Shown: positions 38,760-48,425 of the stretch, piece by piece
How the letters are laid out: the number at the start of each line of letters is the position of its first letter
Position numbering within the stretch: the first letter of the stretch is position 1
From: Marinomonas primoryensis
Lineage (GTDB): Bacteria > Pseudomonadota > Gammaproteobacteria > Pseudomonadales > Marinomonadaceae
Direction: 5' to 3'
Length of the DNA stretch: 64,000 nucleotides
NCBI RefSeq assembly: GCF_013372285.1
Contig: NZ_CP054301.1
Span: forward strand, 1,412,001 to 1,476,000
Translations under genes and position numbers: made by a program
The notes under the pieces: generated by a model
The model's input: the letters and a program-made list of their open reading frames with translations, nothing else
Database searches by the model: none
Told to the model about the DNA's origin: nothing

Positions 38760-41057
38760 TTGAGTGAGTTGTCAAATTTCGAGTCGAATGAAACCCTTTC
38801 ATTAAAAGACTATACAGAAAAAGCGTACTTGAATTACTCCATGTACGTTATTCTTGATCGAGCGTTACCGCACATCGGTGACGGATTAAAACCTGTACAG
38901 CGTCGCATAATCTATGCGATGAGTGAACTGGGCCTAAAGGCCAGTGCGAAATACAAAAAATCCGCTCGTACCGTTGGTGATGTGCTTGGTAAATTTCACC
39001 CTCATGGTGACAGCGCTTGTTATGAAGCGATGGTGTTGATGGCTCAGCCTTTTTCATATCGCTATCCCTTGGTTGATGGTCAAGGTAACTGGGGGGCGCC
39101 AGACGATCCAAAATCGTTTGCCGCTATGCGTTATACCGAGTCTCGACTGTCAAAATATGCTGACTTATTATTAAGAGAAGTTAGCCAAGGTACTGTGGAT
39201 TGGACTCCTAATTTTGATGGTACTTTGCAAGAGCCATCGGTGTTGCCATCGCGTTTACCTAACTTATTACTAAACGGTACGACTGGTATCGCTGTCGGTA
39301 TGGCGACGGATATTCCACCACATAATTTGCGTGAAATTGGTAGCGCCTGTATTCATCTTCTTAATAATCCAACGGCGGAATTAGACGATCTACTTAATTT
39401 TGTCCAGGGCCCTGATTTTCCAACGGGTGGCGAAATTATCACACCAAAAAGTGATATCGTTAGACTTTATGAAACAGGCAAAGGGCAGATTAAAGCCAGA
39501 GCCCGTTTTACTGTTGAAGAGGGCGAAATTGTTGTAAATGAACTGCCTCATCAAGTGTCTGGTAGTAAAATATTAGAGCAAATTGCAGCGCAAATGCAGG
39601 CAAAGAAATTGCCTATGGTTGTTGATTTACGTGATGAGTCAGATCATGAAAACCCGACTAGATTGGTGATTGTTCCTAAATCTAATCGTGTTGACATTGA
39701 TTCTGTCATGACGCATCTTTTTGCCTCAACAGATCTTGAAAAATCTTATCGCGTGAACATGAACGTGATTGGTTTGGATGGATTGCCTCAAGTTAAACCG
39801 CTAAAGGATTTCTTATCGGAATGGCTACGTTTTCGTATTGACGTAGTGCGCCGCCGCTTACAATTTCGTCTCGATAAAGTACTGAACCGTTTACATATAT
39901 TAGAAGGTTTATTAATTGCTTTTCTAAATATTGATGAAGTCATCGATATAATTCGAACGGAAGAAAAACCAAAAATTGAGCTAATGGCTCGTTTTGGTTT
40001 GACTGATATGCAGGCTGAGTCAATTCTTGAATTGAAACTACGCCATCTTGCTAAACTTGAAGAAATACGCATCAAGGGCGAACAAGACGAGCTGGAAAAA
40101 GAGCGCAAGCAACTAGAAGGTCTATTGTCTTCTGATCGCAAGCTAAAAAAACTTATTACTGATGAAATTCAAGAAGCCATCGATGACTTTGGCGATGACA
40201 GACGAACGCCAATTGTTGCTCGTAAGGAGTCTCAAGCGTTCACAGAAGAAGACTTGATGTCTAATGACCCTATTACGGTGGTTATTTCAAAACAAGGCTG
40301 GATTCGCGCTGCGAAAGGCCATGATATTGACGTTCATGGCTTGAGCTATAAATCTGGTGATGAATTTTTAATCAGTACCAAAGGGCGTTCAAATCAAACG
40401 CTTGCTCTACTTGCTTCCAATGGCCGAACTTATTCGATTAAAGCGCACTCACTGCCTTCTGCTCGCGGACAAGGTGAACCTATTACTGGGAGGATCTCGT
40501 TAGAGAAAGACGCCACTATTGTTTCAATGATCATAGACAACGAAGACGCTCACTATTTGATTGCCAGTGATGCCGGCTACGGATTTGTTGCTCAACTGAA
40601 AGAGTTGTATGCAAAAAACAAAGCGGGTAAGGCGACTTTGAGTTTGCCAAAAGGTGCGCAAGTCATGGCGCCAGTGTTTGTCCAGAGCCCTGAGAAAGGT
40701 CGAGTTGTAGCGATATCGAATGAAGGGCGTATGCTCGCATTTGATGTGGCTTCTTTGCCGCAAATGGCGAAAGGTAAAGGCAATAAAATGATCAGTATAC
40801 CCACGACACGTGCCGCTGATCGAGAAGAGCTAGTCGTTGCCATTGCGTGTGTTCAGCCTAATGATCTTTTGACTGCTTATGCCGGTAAGCGCTTTATGTC
40901 TTTTGCGGAAAAAGATCTAGAAGAATACCTTGGAGAGCGTGGTCGTAGAGGCTTAAAGCTTCCGCGAGGCTTCCAGCGAATAGATGGGCTTGAAGTGAAA
41001 GTCGGTGAGGGTAAATTGGCTAAAGTCGATGAGCCGCCTAAACAAGATTTATTTTAA
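38760..41057 (+). CDS. parC: DNA topoisomerase IV subunit A
   Basis: ParC is the DNA-breaking subunit of topoisomerase IV, which unlinks daughter chromosomes. I chose the TTG at 38760 ([10 protein letters not shown]), because GAAGGAAAG sits correctly upstream and a start at 38715 adds a cysteine-rich tail unlike other ParC proteins. The protein is then 765 aa. The catalytic tyrosine is Y125 (AAMRYTES), and quinolone-region residues S85 and E89 ([12 protein letters not shown]. coli S80 and E84) are of the sensitive type. parE is not adjacent. Confidence 0.96.
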   Translation: MSELSNFESNETLSLKDYTEKAYLNYSMYVILDRALPHIGDGLKPVQRRIIYAMSELGLKASAKYKKSARTVGDVLGKFHPHGDSACYEAMVLMAQPFSYRYPLVDGQGNWGAPDDPKSFAAMRYTESRLSKYADLLLREVSQGTVDWTPNFDGTLQEPSVLPSRLPNLLLNGTTGIAVGMATDIPPHNLREIGSACIHLLNNPTAELDDLLNFVQGPDFPTGGEIITPKSDIVRLYETGKGQIKARARFTVEEGEIVVNELPHQVSGSKILEQIAAQMQAKKLPMVVDLRDESDHENPTRLVIVPKSNRVDIDSVMTHLFASTDLEKSYRVNMNVIGLDGLPQVKPLKDFLSEWLRFRIDVVRRRLQFRLDKVLNRLHILEGLLIAFLNIDEVIDIIRTEEKPKIELMARFGLTDMQAESILELKLRHLAKLEEIRIKGEQDELEKERKQLEGLLSSDRKLKKLITDEIQEAIDDFGDDRRTPIVARKESQAFTEEDLMSNDPITVVISKQGWIRAAKGHDIDVHGLSYKSGDEFLISTKGRSNQTLALLASNGRTYSIKAHSLPSARGQGEPITGRISLEKDATIVSMIIDNEDAHYLIASDAGYGFVAQLKELYAKNKAGKATLSLPKGAQVMAPVFVQSPEKGRVVAISNEGRMLAFDVASLPQMAKGKGNKMISIPTTRAADREELVVAIACVQPNDLLTAYAGKRFMSFAEKDLEEYLGERGRRGLKLPRGFQRIDGLEVKVGEGKLAKVDEPPKQDLF

Positions 41058-41184
41058 TAATGGATAAATTGGCATTGAGGTCATAAGCTTATTAGCTAGA
41101 TCACGATGCCCATTTATGGATAAAAGCTGAATATACATACTCACTATGTTAAGTGAATTCGCGACCAAGTAAGAGGAAACGATA

Positions 41185-41658
41185 ATGAAAGGTAGTCAAA
41201 AAGTAATAGACAGTTTAAATGCTTTATTAGCAAATGAATTGGCTGCAATTGACCAGTATTTTATACACTCTCGTATGTATGATGATTGGGGCTTGAATAA
41301 ATTGTATGAGCGTCTCAATCACGAAATGGAAGAAGAGACTCAGCACTCAGACTGGCTTATCAAGCGAATTTTGTTTTTGGAAGGTGTTCCTTGCATGACC
41401 AAGCGTCGCGACCTGCTGATTGGTTCTGATCTTCGTTCTATGATTTCAAATGATTTAACGCTTGAGCTAGAAGTGGTTAGCTGTGTTCGTGAAGCGATTG
41501 CTGTTTGTGAGTTAGAGGGTGATTATCAAACGCGTGAAACGCTTGAGAAACTATTGTTTGATACAGAAGAGGATCATGTTTATTGGCTAGAGCAGCAGCT
41601 TGGTCTAATGGAAAAAATTGGCATGCAGAATTACTATCAATCTCAGATGGGTAATTAA
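41185..41658 (+). CDS. Bacterioferritin-type subunit with ferroxidase site, no heme ligand
   Basis: This 157-aa iron-storage subunit keeps the ferroxidase residues E18, E51, H54, E94 and the E128/H131 pair (numbering shifted by one there because of DTEEDH). The heme-ligand position, methionine 52 in E. coli Bfr, is threonine here (EEETQHSDW). This is the pattern of Pseudomonas FtnA/BfrA-type subunits. AAGAGGAAA precedes the ATG. A second bacterioferritin gene starts nine bases after its stop, with the opposite set of residues. Confidence 0.93.
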   Translation: MKGSQKVIDSLNALLANELAAIDQYFIHSRMYDDWGLNKLYERLNHEMEEETQHSDWLIKRILFLEGVPCMTKRRDLLIGSDLRSMISNDLTLELEVVSCVREAIAVCELEGDYQTRETLEKLLFDTEEDHVYWLEQQLGLMEKIGMQNYYQSQMGN

Positions 41659-41667
41659 GGGGATATT

Positions 41668-42132
41668 ATGAAAGGTGATCGTGATGTTATTACCAATCTA
41701 AACAAGGTGTTGGCTAACGAATTAGTTGGTATTAACCAATATTTTCTGCATGCTCGTATGTTTAAAGATTTTGGCTTTAGTGCTTTAGATAAAGCTGACT
41801 ATAAAGCGTCTATCCAGAAAATGAAAAATGCCGACCGATTGATTGAGCGTGTTTTGTTTTTAGAAGGTTTGCCAAATCTTCAAGATCTTGGTCGTCTTCG
41901 TATTGGTGAAAATAGCGAAGAGATGATCGCAGCAAATTTGGAGTTTGAGCTGGATACGCTGCCGGCACTAAAGTTTGCGATTAACTTGTGCGAGCAGAAA
42001 AAAGATTTCATGAGTCGTGATACGCTAGAAAAAATATTAGAAGAGCAAGAAGAGCAAATAGACTGGCTTGAGACTCAGCAGCATTTAATTGGTGCTTCTG
42101 GAATGGAAAACTACCTTCAATCCCAGATGTAA
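41668..42132 (+). CDS. bfr: Bacterioferritin subunit with heme ligand, no ferroxidase site
   Basis: This 154-aa subunit keeps the heme-ligand Met52 (IQKMKNADR), but the ferroxidase residues are replaced: E51 is Lys, H54 is Asn, E127 is Gln and H130 is Gln; E18 and E94 remain. It should bind heme at the dimer interface without oxidising iron itself. It is cotranscribed with the ferroxidase-type subunit, so a mixed 24-mer is the likely product, as described for two-subunit bacterioferritins in other proteobacteria. Confidence 0.93.
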   Translation: MKGDRDVITNLNKVLANELVGINQYFLHARMFKDFGFSALDKADYKASIQKMKNADRLIERVLFLEGLPNLQDLGRLRIGENSEEMIAANLEFELDTLPALKFAINLCEQKKDFMSRDTLEKILEEQEEQIDWLETQQHLIGASGMENYLQSQM

Positions 42133-42150
42133 TCGTTTGATTGTTGTGAC

Positions 42151-42345
42151 TTAAGCAACTTGATATTGCGTTTCTGCTATTTTGATAAGCTCATTATTGA
42201 GTAGCTTTTTTGCGCATTGGCAGCACTTGCCGCATTGACTACCAATGTTGTGCTCTTTATACAGAGCGCGCATGGTAGTCGCCCCTTCCTGTATAGACGC
42301 TTTGATGTCTTTGTCTGATACCTGGTTACAAATACAAACATACAT
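42151..42345 (-). CDS. bfd: Bacterioferritin-associated ferredoxin
   Basis: Bfd is a 64-aa [2Fe-2S] protein that docks on bacterioferritin and reduces the stored iron through heme, releasing Fe2+. The four cluster cysteines are C4, C6, C38 and C41 (CIC then CGKC), in the Bfd spacing CxC-x31-CxxC. It converges on the bfr pair with 18 bp between stops. Its promoter carries a Fur-type box, so it should be induced when iron is scarce. Confidence 0.95.
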   Translation of the reverse strand: MYVCICNQVSDKDIKASIQEGATTMRALYKEHNIGSQCGKCCQCAKKLLNNELIKIAETQYQVA

Positions 42346-42382
42346 AAATGAAAATCACTCGCACTAATGTTTTGATCTTACG

Positions 42383-42415
42383 ATTGTATTTTTAATGCTA
42401 ATGATTATCAATAGA
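42383..42415 (-). promoter_or_regulatory. bfd promoter with Fur box
   Basis: On the minus strand TTGATA (42411-42406) and TACAAT (42388-42383) are 17 bp apart, a good sigma-70 promoter. The sequence TTGATAATCATTA (42411-42399) overlaps the -35 element and matches most of the Fur consensus core. Iron-bound Fur would block the promoter. Confidence 0.72.
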
Positions 42416-42525
42416 TAAAATTTTATCTATTTCTGTTCTTTGATAGTTTTTTTCATTTTTTTGAAAACAGTTAAGAAGAGGGTTAAAAAGAGATTGAACC
42501 CTCGGTTAGGAATATAGGGTGGGCT

Positions 42526-43167
42526 TTAGACTTCTTTTTCAGCGATATCGTTAAGAACTTTGAGAAAAGACTCTGGATCATGGGCTCCCTGAATCATGAA
42601 CTTATCGTTAATCACATACGTTGGTACAGAGTTAATGTCTAAACTGCGCAGATGTTTTAGTTTTTTCTCTGTGAGTGTTTGAGCCTCTGGGCTAAGTGCG
42701 TACTCAATGTCTGATTTTTGCATACCGATACTAAGAGCGGTTTCTTCTAAAATGCTTGTTAATCCAATGTCTTTCCCATTAGTAAAATAGGCATGAAACG
42801 TTGCTAAAACAAAAGGTGTGGCCAGGTTTGATTTAGTGGCTGCGAGCACAAACTGGTGAACAAGCTTGGTATTTGGGAGGCGGTCTTTTTCTGAAAAATT
42901 GAATTGGATTCCCGCTTCAATGCCGACTTGCTGTAGAGCGTGTGTGGCTTCGTTTAGCTTTTCTGAACTGCCAAATCTCTCACCTAGAAAAGTTTCTCTG
43001 TCTGCACCTTCTGCAGGCATGTCTGGATGCAGTTCAAAAGGTTGCCAGCGGATGTCTATCTTATAGTCGTCACCGAGTTGTTCTATGGCTTGTTTTAGGC
43101 GTGAATAGCCTAAGTAACACCAAGGACAGACTAAATCAGAAATAATATCTATACGCAGATCGGACAT
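42526..43167 (-). CDS. DsbA-family FrnE-like oxidoreductase
   Basis: This 213-aa protein has a thioredoxin fold with the redox motif CPWC (C14-C17) right at the N-terminus, a helical insertion, and a cis-proline region NSVPTYVINDKFMIQGA. There is no signal peptide, so it is cytosolic, like FrnE and the 2-hydroxychromene-2-carboxylate isomerase relatives. AGGAG precedes the ATG. The substrate is unknown. A weak hairpin without a T-tract (42478-42503) follows its stop. Confidence 0.87.
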   Translation of the reverse strand: MSDLRIDIISDLVCPWCYLGYSRLKQAIEQLGDDYKIDIRWQPFELHPDMPAEGADRETFLGERFGSSEKLNEATHALQQVGIEAGIQFNFSEKDRLPNTKLVHQFVLAATKSNLATPFVLATFHAYFTNGKDIGLTSILEETALSIGMQKSDIEYALSPEAQTLTEKKLKHLRSLDINSVPTYVINDKFMIQGAHDPESFLKVLNDIAEKEV

Positions 43168-43222
43168 GAGTTCTCCTAAAAATATAAAAAATGGAATAGT
43201 GTAATGTTGAGTTTAAAGCGGT

Positions 43223-43897
43223 TTAATTGACGCTTAACGCAATGCATTGGCTGATTTCAGTGTAAGAGCGTCCGCTTTCTTGGTGCCAATGGTTAAACGC
43301 ACGCTGTGCCGCTTTCCATGCAGATTGCGTGTCTCTTCCTGTGGTAATAATGTCGTGTAAACGTAAATAACCTTCAACGTCCTTTGTCAGCATAAAGGTG
43401 TCTTTGCCCATGGCTCTTAATGTGTAAGGGCCAGTATTTCCACCAAGCCGCGCCCCATTTTTTTTCAAATAAGCCCATAGACCGATAATATCGTCGTTAG
43501 GCCAGCTAGCAATAAAGTGAGAAAAAGAGCCGTGACTTGATTGGCATTCGCTAATCATTAAGGCATTTTCTCTGATGGTCATGACTTTGCCAAAATTGCG
43601 GATAATGCGAATATCTTTGGCTTTTTCTTCCCACATCTCATTGTGGATGAGTAGCATTTTTTCAATGTCAAAATCGAAAAAAACGGTTTCAAATCCCGGC
43701 CACTTATTACGCACAACTTGCCAGTTAATACCTGACTGAAAGACTTTTTGAGAAAAAGACGCTAACCATCGGTCGTCACTGTGCTCGCTTAATTGTGACG
43801 GACTTAATGGTCGTGAGAGCATTTCTTCAAGGTGGTTTTTTCCACCATGTCGAAGCGCTGCCCGATCGTAAATGGATTGAAAGAGTTCGTATTTCAT
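43223..43897 (-). CDS. Tag-like DNA-3-methyladenine glycosylase family protein
   Basis: This 224-aa protein shows the HhH-glycosylase pattern of the Tag family in WLASFSQKVFQSGINWQVV (compare the FxAGLSW block of Tag), a WPGFETVFFDFD segment and a downstream IRNFGKVMTIRENAL. Overall similarity to E. coli Tag is modest and its zinc ligands are not obvious, so the substrate may differ. Known members excise 3-methyladenine from alkylated DNA. AGGAG precedes the ATG. Confidence 0.72.
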   Translation of the reverse strand: MKYELFQSIYDRAALRHGGKNHLEEMLSRPLSPSQLSEHSDDRWLASFSQKVFQSGINWQVVRNKWPGFETVFFDFDIEKMLLIHNEMWEEKAKDIRIIRNFGKVMTIRENALMISECQSSHGSFSHFIASWPNDDIIGLWAYLKKNGARLGGNTGPYTLRAMGKDTFMLTKDVEGYLRLHDIITTGRDTQSAWKAAQRAFNHWHQESGRSYTEISQCIALSVN

Positions 43898-44043
43898 CCA
43901 GGGCTCCTATTTAGTGTTGCTCAGTTTATCATAAGCCTTGGCGTATATAATGGATTGAGGCGATATCTTGTTTGGTATTTTAGTGATGGACGCTATGTGT
44001 TTGTCTTATAATGGGTCTAAATGATCCAGTCGAGAGAATTTGA

Positions 44044-44769
44044 ATGACACACTTAAGCGTTAATCTGAATAAAATTGGCTTACTTCGAAATTCTCGAGGA
44101 AGAAATTATCCCAATATGCTCGAAATGGCGGAGCGAACGCTGGCGTTAGGTGCGTTTGGTATTACCATACACCCAAGACCTGATCAGCGGCATGCAACAT
44201 ACCAAGATGCTCATGATCTGAAAGCCCTATTAAAGCGTTTTCCGGGTGCTGAATTGAATATAGAAGGTTTCCCTGATGCACAGTTTTTGGATGTGGTTTT
44301 AGAAGTAGAGCCAGATCAATGTACGCTTGTACCGGATGACCCAAATCAGCTGACGTCTGATCATGGCTGGAACATTGCTCGAGACCAAGACGCATTGCGC
44401 CCAGTGATAGCAAAATTAAAAGCGAAAGGTATTCGTGTTGTATTGTTTATGGATCCTGATGCCGAAAATATGGCCTTAGCAAAAGAGGTTGGTGCTGATC
44501 GGGTTGAGCTTTATACCGAAGCGTATGCCAATGCTTATGGGAAAGAAGGCTTTGATGATGTTCTGGCTGCGTACCAAAAAACAGCTCAAGCTGCCTTAGA
44601 GGTTGGGTTGGCGGTGAATGCCGGCCATGATTTAGATTTAAATAATGTCCAGGCTTTGTGTGAGCAAGGTAGAATAATGGAAGTATCGATTGGGCATGCA
44701 CTTACCGCAGAAGCATTAGATCTTGGTTGGGACAATGTTGTGAAAGCATACTTGGCCAAATTGGCGTAA
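44044..44769 (+). CDS. pdxJ: Pyridoxine 5'-phosphate synthase
   Basis: PdxJ condenses 1-deoxy-D-xylulose 5-phosphate with 3-amino-2-oxopropyl phosphate to give pyridoxine 5'-phosphate. The 241-aa TIM barrel shows LSVNLNKIGLLRNSRG, ITIHPRPDQRHA, NIEGFP, CTLVPDDPNQLTSDHGW and NAGHDLDLNN, all family landmarks. A TATAAT element lies at 44007-44012. The DTW-domain gene follows by 7 bp. Confidence 0.96.
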   Translation: MTHLSVNLNKIGLLRNSRGRNYPNMLEMAERTLALGAFGITIHPRPDQRHATYQDAHDLKALLKRFPGAELNIEGFPDAQFLDVVLEVEPDQCTLVPDDPNQLTSDHGWNIARDQDALRPVIAKLKAKGIRVVLFMDPDAENMALAKEVGADRVELYTEAYANAYGKEGFDDVLAAYQKTAQAALEVGLAVNAGHDLDLNNVQALCEQGRIMEVSIGHALTAEALDLGWDNVVKAYLAKLA

Positions 44770-44776
44770 TGACAAG

Positions 44777-45376
44777 ATGCAGGCAGAAAAAAGGGCGTAT
44801 TGTGGTGGCTGTGGTTTTTTAGTGACGCAGTGTGTTTGTGAATGGGTGCCTAGGCTTTCTACTCACTTAAACATAGTCATCTTACAAGACCCGAAAGAGG
44901 CTAAGCACGCGAAGAATACTGTATCACTCTTGCGGTTAGCTTTGACGTCAGTGGAGTGTATTTCAACAGCAAATGTAGACGTTTTAAAAAAGGTATTATT
45001 ACAGAAAAACCCTGCTAAATGGCGTCTGGTTTTTCCTTGTGATACCGCTATTGCAGTGGAGTCTATCGGGGCGGAAGAGGTGTCTGAGATTGAAGGGTTG
45101 ATTTTCATTGATGCGACTTGGCGTAAGGCCAAAAAGCTGTATTTTACAGAACCCTTATTGCGTATTTTTGGAGCTGTTAGTTTTTCACAGCCGCCGGTGG
45201 GTCAATATAAGATTCGGAAGTCGCCAAACGATGCGTCTTTATCCACCTTAGAAGCGTGTGCTTATAGTATTGAGCAAGTAACAGGGGATAATATGCAACC
45301 GCTACGAGAATTTATGTTGACGGCGCAAGAGTGGCAATGGAGAAAACAACCGTTGAGTCATCGTCATGATGGTTGA
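44777..45376 (+). CDS. DTW-domain tRNA-uridine aminocarboxypropyltransferase
   Basis: DTW-domain proteins such as TapT add an aminocarboxypropyl group from S-adenosylmethionine to uridines in tRNA (acp3U). The 199-aa protein has the zinc-type cysteine cluster CGGCGFLVTQCVC near the N-terminus and the name-giving motif in FIDATWRKAKKLYF (D-x-T-W). It follows pdxJ closely and its last bases overlap the region before the DUF1244 gene. Confidence 0.88.
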   Translation: MQAEKRAYCGGCGFLVTQCVCEWVPRLSTHLNIVILQDPKEAKHAKNTVSLLRLALTSVECISTANVDVLKKVLLQKNPAKWRLVFPCDTAIAVESIGAEEVSEIEGLIFIDATWRKAKKLYFTEPLLRIFGAVSFSQPPVGQYKIRKSPNDASLSTLEACAYSIEQVTGDNMQPLREFMLTAQEWQWRKQPLSHRHDG

Positions 45377-45432
45377 CGGTTTTTATAAGTAGCGGCCCTC
45401 ATGACCATATAAAAGAGAAATCAGAGCATATT

Positions 45433-45726
45433 ATGAGCAAACAAACAGAGATTGAAGCCGCCGTTTTACGTCGCCTTTTGAAACATCTAGACGATAACAA
45501 ATCGGTGCAAAATATCGACCTGATGAATTTGGCGGGTTTTTGCCGTAACTGCTTGAGTAAATGGTATATGGCTGAAGCCGAGCAGCAAGGCGTTAAAATA
45601 GATTACGATGACGCTCGAGAGTTCGTGTATGGCGAACCTTATGATGCTTGGAAGGAAAAGTATCAACCAGAAGCCACCGCAGAACAGCTGACCGCTTTTA
45701 ATGCAAAGTCTAAGTCCGATAAGTAA
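45433..45726 (+). CDS. DUF1244 family protein
   Basis: This 97-aa protein matches DUF1244: LLKHLDDNKSVQNIDLMN, the cysteine motif NLAGFCRNCLSKWY and EFVYGEPYDAWKEKYQ. No function is established. I use the ATG at 45433; a GTG/ATG-type upstream extension to 45373 overlaps the DTW gene and adds residues not typical of the family. lapG follows immediately. Confidence 0.87.
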   Translation: MSKQTEIEAAVLRRLLKHLDDNKSVQNIDLMNLAGFCRNCLSKWYMAEAEQQGVKIDYDDAREFVYGEPYDAWKEKYQPEATAEQLTAFNAKSKSDK

Positions 45727-45733
45727 ATTTAAT

Positions 45734-46423
45734 ATGAAAAAGCGATTCAATTCGTTTTTTTCTTTTCTAAGTCGCGCCAAACGGTTTGTTTGCGTGCTTC
45801 TTATTGTGTGTTTCATTCCACCGTTATGGTTGTATGCCGATGTTTCAGAGAAATATCGAACATTGGCCAAGCAGACGGGTGTTATCTATGGTTCGAGCGC
45901 TGAGAAGCGCATCTTGGCGTGGCGCCGCCTGATAGATGACTCTAAATCACTGTCAATTGTCGATCAGCTTACGCAAGTTAATAATTTTTTTAATCAAATG
46001 GATTTTGTTGACGATATTAAGTTGTGGGGCAAAGAAGATTATTGGGCAACACCCATTGAGTTTTTGGGAATGCAAGCAGGCGATTGTGAGGACTTTACTA
46101 TCGCAAAATATTTCACACTTAGAGAGCTTGGGGTTCCAGATGAGCAGCTGCGTTTGGTATACGTTAAGGCGTTAACGCTCAATCAACATCATATGGTGTT
46201 GGCGTATTATCACAAACCAACTTCCATCCCTGTTTTGCTCGACAACATTGATAAAGAATTGAAACCCGCGTCAAAGCGCAATGACTTGTTACCTATTTAT
46301 TCTTTTAATGCTGAAAACTTATGGCTTTCAAAAGAAAAAGGGCGCGGTGTGCTGGTAGGAGGCTCATCACGATTGAGCTTATGGACAGATTTAAATAATC
46401 GACTTAATACGATTACAAATTAG
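45734..46423 (+). CDS. lapG: Periplasmic cysteine protease LapG
   Basis: LapG is a transglutaminase-like protease that cuts the large adhesin LapA near its N-terminus and releases biofilm cells. The 229-aa protein has a signal anchor (about 18-34) and the catalytic triad C118 (GDCEDF), H153 (QHHMVLAYY) and D170 (LLDNID). The start ATG at 45734 gives the best signal peptide; an upstream ATG at 45701 lies inside the DUF1244 gene. lapD follows after 10 bp. Confidence 0.92.
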   Translation: MKKRFNSFFSFLSRAKRFVCVLLIVCFIPPLWLYADVSEKYRTLAKQTGVIYGSSAEKRILAWRRLIDDSKSLSIVDQLTQVNNFFNQMDFVDDIKLWGKEDYWATPIEFLGMQAGDCEDFTIAKYFTLRELGVPDEQLRLVYVKALTLNQHHMVLAYYHKPTSIPVLLDNIDKELKPASKRNDLLPIYSFNAENLWLSKEKGRGVLVGGSSRLSLWTDLNNRLNTITN

Positions 46424-46433
46424 GAGAACATAG

Positions 46434-48383
46434 ATGACGCTGTTCCGCCAATTAATGATGACGATAATCGCCATATTTTCACTGATGCTTGCGGTTGTAA
46501 TGGGCATCAACTTTAACACGACAAAAGGCTATTTAGTCGGACAATTGGAGTCGACAACGCAGGATTCAGCAACATCATTAAGCATGTCTGTGTCAGATTT
46601 TATGGCGTTAGAGGATTATGTGTCTGTTGAAAGTAGCATCAATGCGGTGTTCGACAGTGGGTATTTTTCTGAGGTACGAATTCACGTTTACAATAATGAT
46701 GAGAGTATTGTTCGCTCAAACGAAACTAAGATTGATGGTGTCCCTAATTGGTTTATTGATCTTATTGACTTTAAGGTTCCTGTTGCAAAAGCGGTTATTT
46801 CAAATGGCTGGAGTGAGCTCGGTCAGGTCTATATTACGGGCAGTGCTGGGTATGGTTATAATCAGCTTTGGCTTGCTTCACGTGACTTGTTAATATCATT
46901 TTTTGTCATTGGTTCGATTACGCTCATTTTAGGAAGTATTGCGTTACGTTATTTGTTTAGACCTTTAGCTGAGCTTGAAAAACAAGCAGAAGCAATACAG
47001 CAGCGCCGCTTTATCAAGGTGATTGATGTCCCAAAGACCCGGGAACTGAAATCTGTTGTTCTCTCGATGAACCGTATGGTTGAAAAATTAAAGAAGGAGT
47101 TTGCCGCTGAAGTGGAGACCGCACAATGGTTACAGGCTAAAGCATTTAAAGATCCTGTCAGTGGATTAGGCAATAGACACTTTTTCGAAAATCAGATGAA
47201 ATCGCACTTTTCAGAGAGAGAGCGAGGAATAGATGGTCTTGCATTGGTTAGTTTAACGGACTTGGCCAAACTTAATAACGAACGAGGCTATGAATCGGCG
47301 GATATGTTTATTCAGTCTGCTGCTGATATATTAGCCAAAAAAATATCGTATATATCCTCTTATACTACCTTGGCCCGTTTATCTGGAGCTGATTTTGTTT
47401 TATTAATTCCAAATTTTGATCACGCTCAGCTTAAGCAGGTTGTCGAGGACGTTATGGTAGAGTTGATGGAATTGAATATTGCTAGCATCAGTTATTCGGA
47501 TGCTGTTGCTAACATTGGTGCGGTCACTATTGATGGTTCTGTAGAGCGTTCAAGCGCCATGTCGCAAGCCGATGCAGCATTACGTGAAGCGAAACGCGAA
47601 GGCTGCAATACCAGTAAGGTGTATGATCTCAATACAGGTCAAAGCATGGCTATTAGTCGTAGCTCCTGGAAAGAAATATTGGAATCAGCCATACAACATC
47701 GATCTTTTAAGCTTAAAAAACAAAAGGTTGTGACCATAGATGAGTCTCCAATCACACTTCATGAGGAAGTGTTTATGGGGTTAGAACATGCAGGTAAAAT
47801 CTACCATGCAGGGTATTTCATTGGCTTAGCTGAGCAGTTTGATTTAGGGAGCCAAATAGATCAGGTTATTATTAGTCGGGTCATTGAGTATATTAAGTCT
47901 AAGAAGTTGGAGGTTCCTTTGACAGTGAATTTATCCGCTTCTTCTTATGCTAAGCCAGCCTTTATTGAGTGGCTAAACAAAACGTTAAATCATCTTGAGG
48001 CTGGTGTAAAAAGTAAACTGATGTTTGAAATTTCAGAACAGAGCGTTTTGCTTGACGAGCAACAAGCCAGCTCATTGGCACAAATGCTGAAGACACAGCA
48101 TGTCTTATTCGGTATTGATAATGTGGGTAAGCAGTTTTCGGCCTTCCAGTATTTGCAAAACCTTATGCCAGACTATGTCAAAGTTGACTCATCTTATACT
48201 CGTATGGCTGCTGGTAAGGAGTCTGAATCTTTCTTTATGCACACGCTTTGCAAGATGTTCAATAGCTTAAATATCGAAGTTATTGCAACAGGTGTAGAAA
48301 ACGAGAAGCAATTAGTTGCTTTAAAGCGTTTTGACCTTGCTGGCGGACAAGGGTTTATTGTTGGGCGCGCGAAAGATATGTAA
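46434..48383 (+). CDS. lapD: c-di-GMP receptor LapD
   Basis: LapD is an inner-membrane receptor that binds c-di-GMP in the cytoplasm and then holds LapG in the periplasm. The 649-aa protein has a first membrane helix, a periplasmic LapD/MoxY-type domain (about 30-150), a second helix, a HAMP segment, then GGDEF and EAL domains. Both are degenerate: GGDEF reads LSGADF and the DDFGTG loop of EAL reads IDNVGK. It should bind but neither make nor break c-di-GMP. AGGAG precedes the ATG. Confidence 0.94.
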   Translation: MTLFRQLMMTIIAIFSLMLAVVMGINFNTTKGYLVGQLESTTQDSATSLSMSVSDFMALEDYVSVESSINAVFDSGYFSEVRIHVYNNDESIVRSNETKIDGVPNWFIDLIDFKVPVAKAVISNGWSELGQVYITGSAGYGYNQLWLASRDLLISFFVIGSITLILGSIALRYLFRPLAELEKQAEAIQQRRFIKVIDVPKTRELKSVVLSMNRMVEKLKKEFAAEVETAQWLQAKAFKDPVSGLGNRHFFENQMKSHFSERERGIDGLALVSLTDLAKLNNERGYESADMFIQSAADILAKKISYISSYTTLARLSGADFVLLIPNFDHAQLKQVVEDVMVELMELNIASISYSDAVANIGAVTIDGSVERSSAMSQADAALREAKREGCNTSKVYDLNTGQSMAISRSSWKEILESAIQHRSFKLKKQKVVTIDESPITLHEEVFMGLEHAGKIYHAGYFIGLAEQFDLGSQIDQVIISRVIEYIKSKKLEVPLTVNLSASSYAKPAFIEWLNKTLNHLEAGVKSKLMFEISEQSVLLDEQQASSLAQMLKTQHVLFGIDNVGKQFSAFQYLQNLMPDYVKVDSSYTRMAAGKESESFFMHTLCKMFNSLNIEVIATGVENEKQLVALKRFDLAGGQGFIVGRAKDM

Positions 48384-48425
48384 AAAAGCCGAATTATATA
48401 TCTGATTTTAACGAAAGTGATGGAC

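Noticed and set aside
41668..42132. Second bacterioferritin as a decayed gene
   Set aside because: The reading frame and heme ligand are intact and the residue losses mirror the first subunit, so a specialised subunit is more likely.
46434..48383. LapD as an active diguanylate cyclase or phosphodiesterase
   Set aside because: Both the GGDEF signature (LSGADF) and the EAL-domain DDFGTG loop (IDNVGK) are degenerate, as in known LapD receptors.
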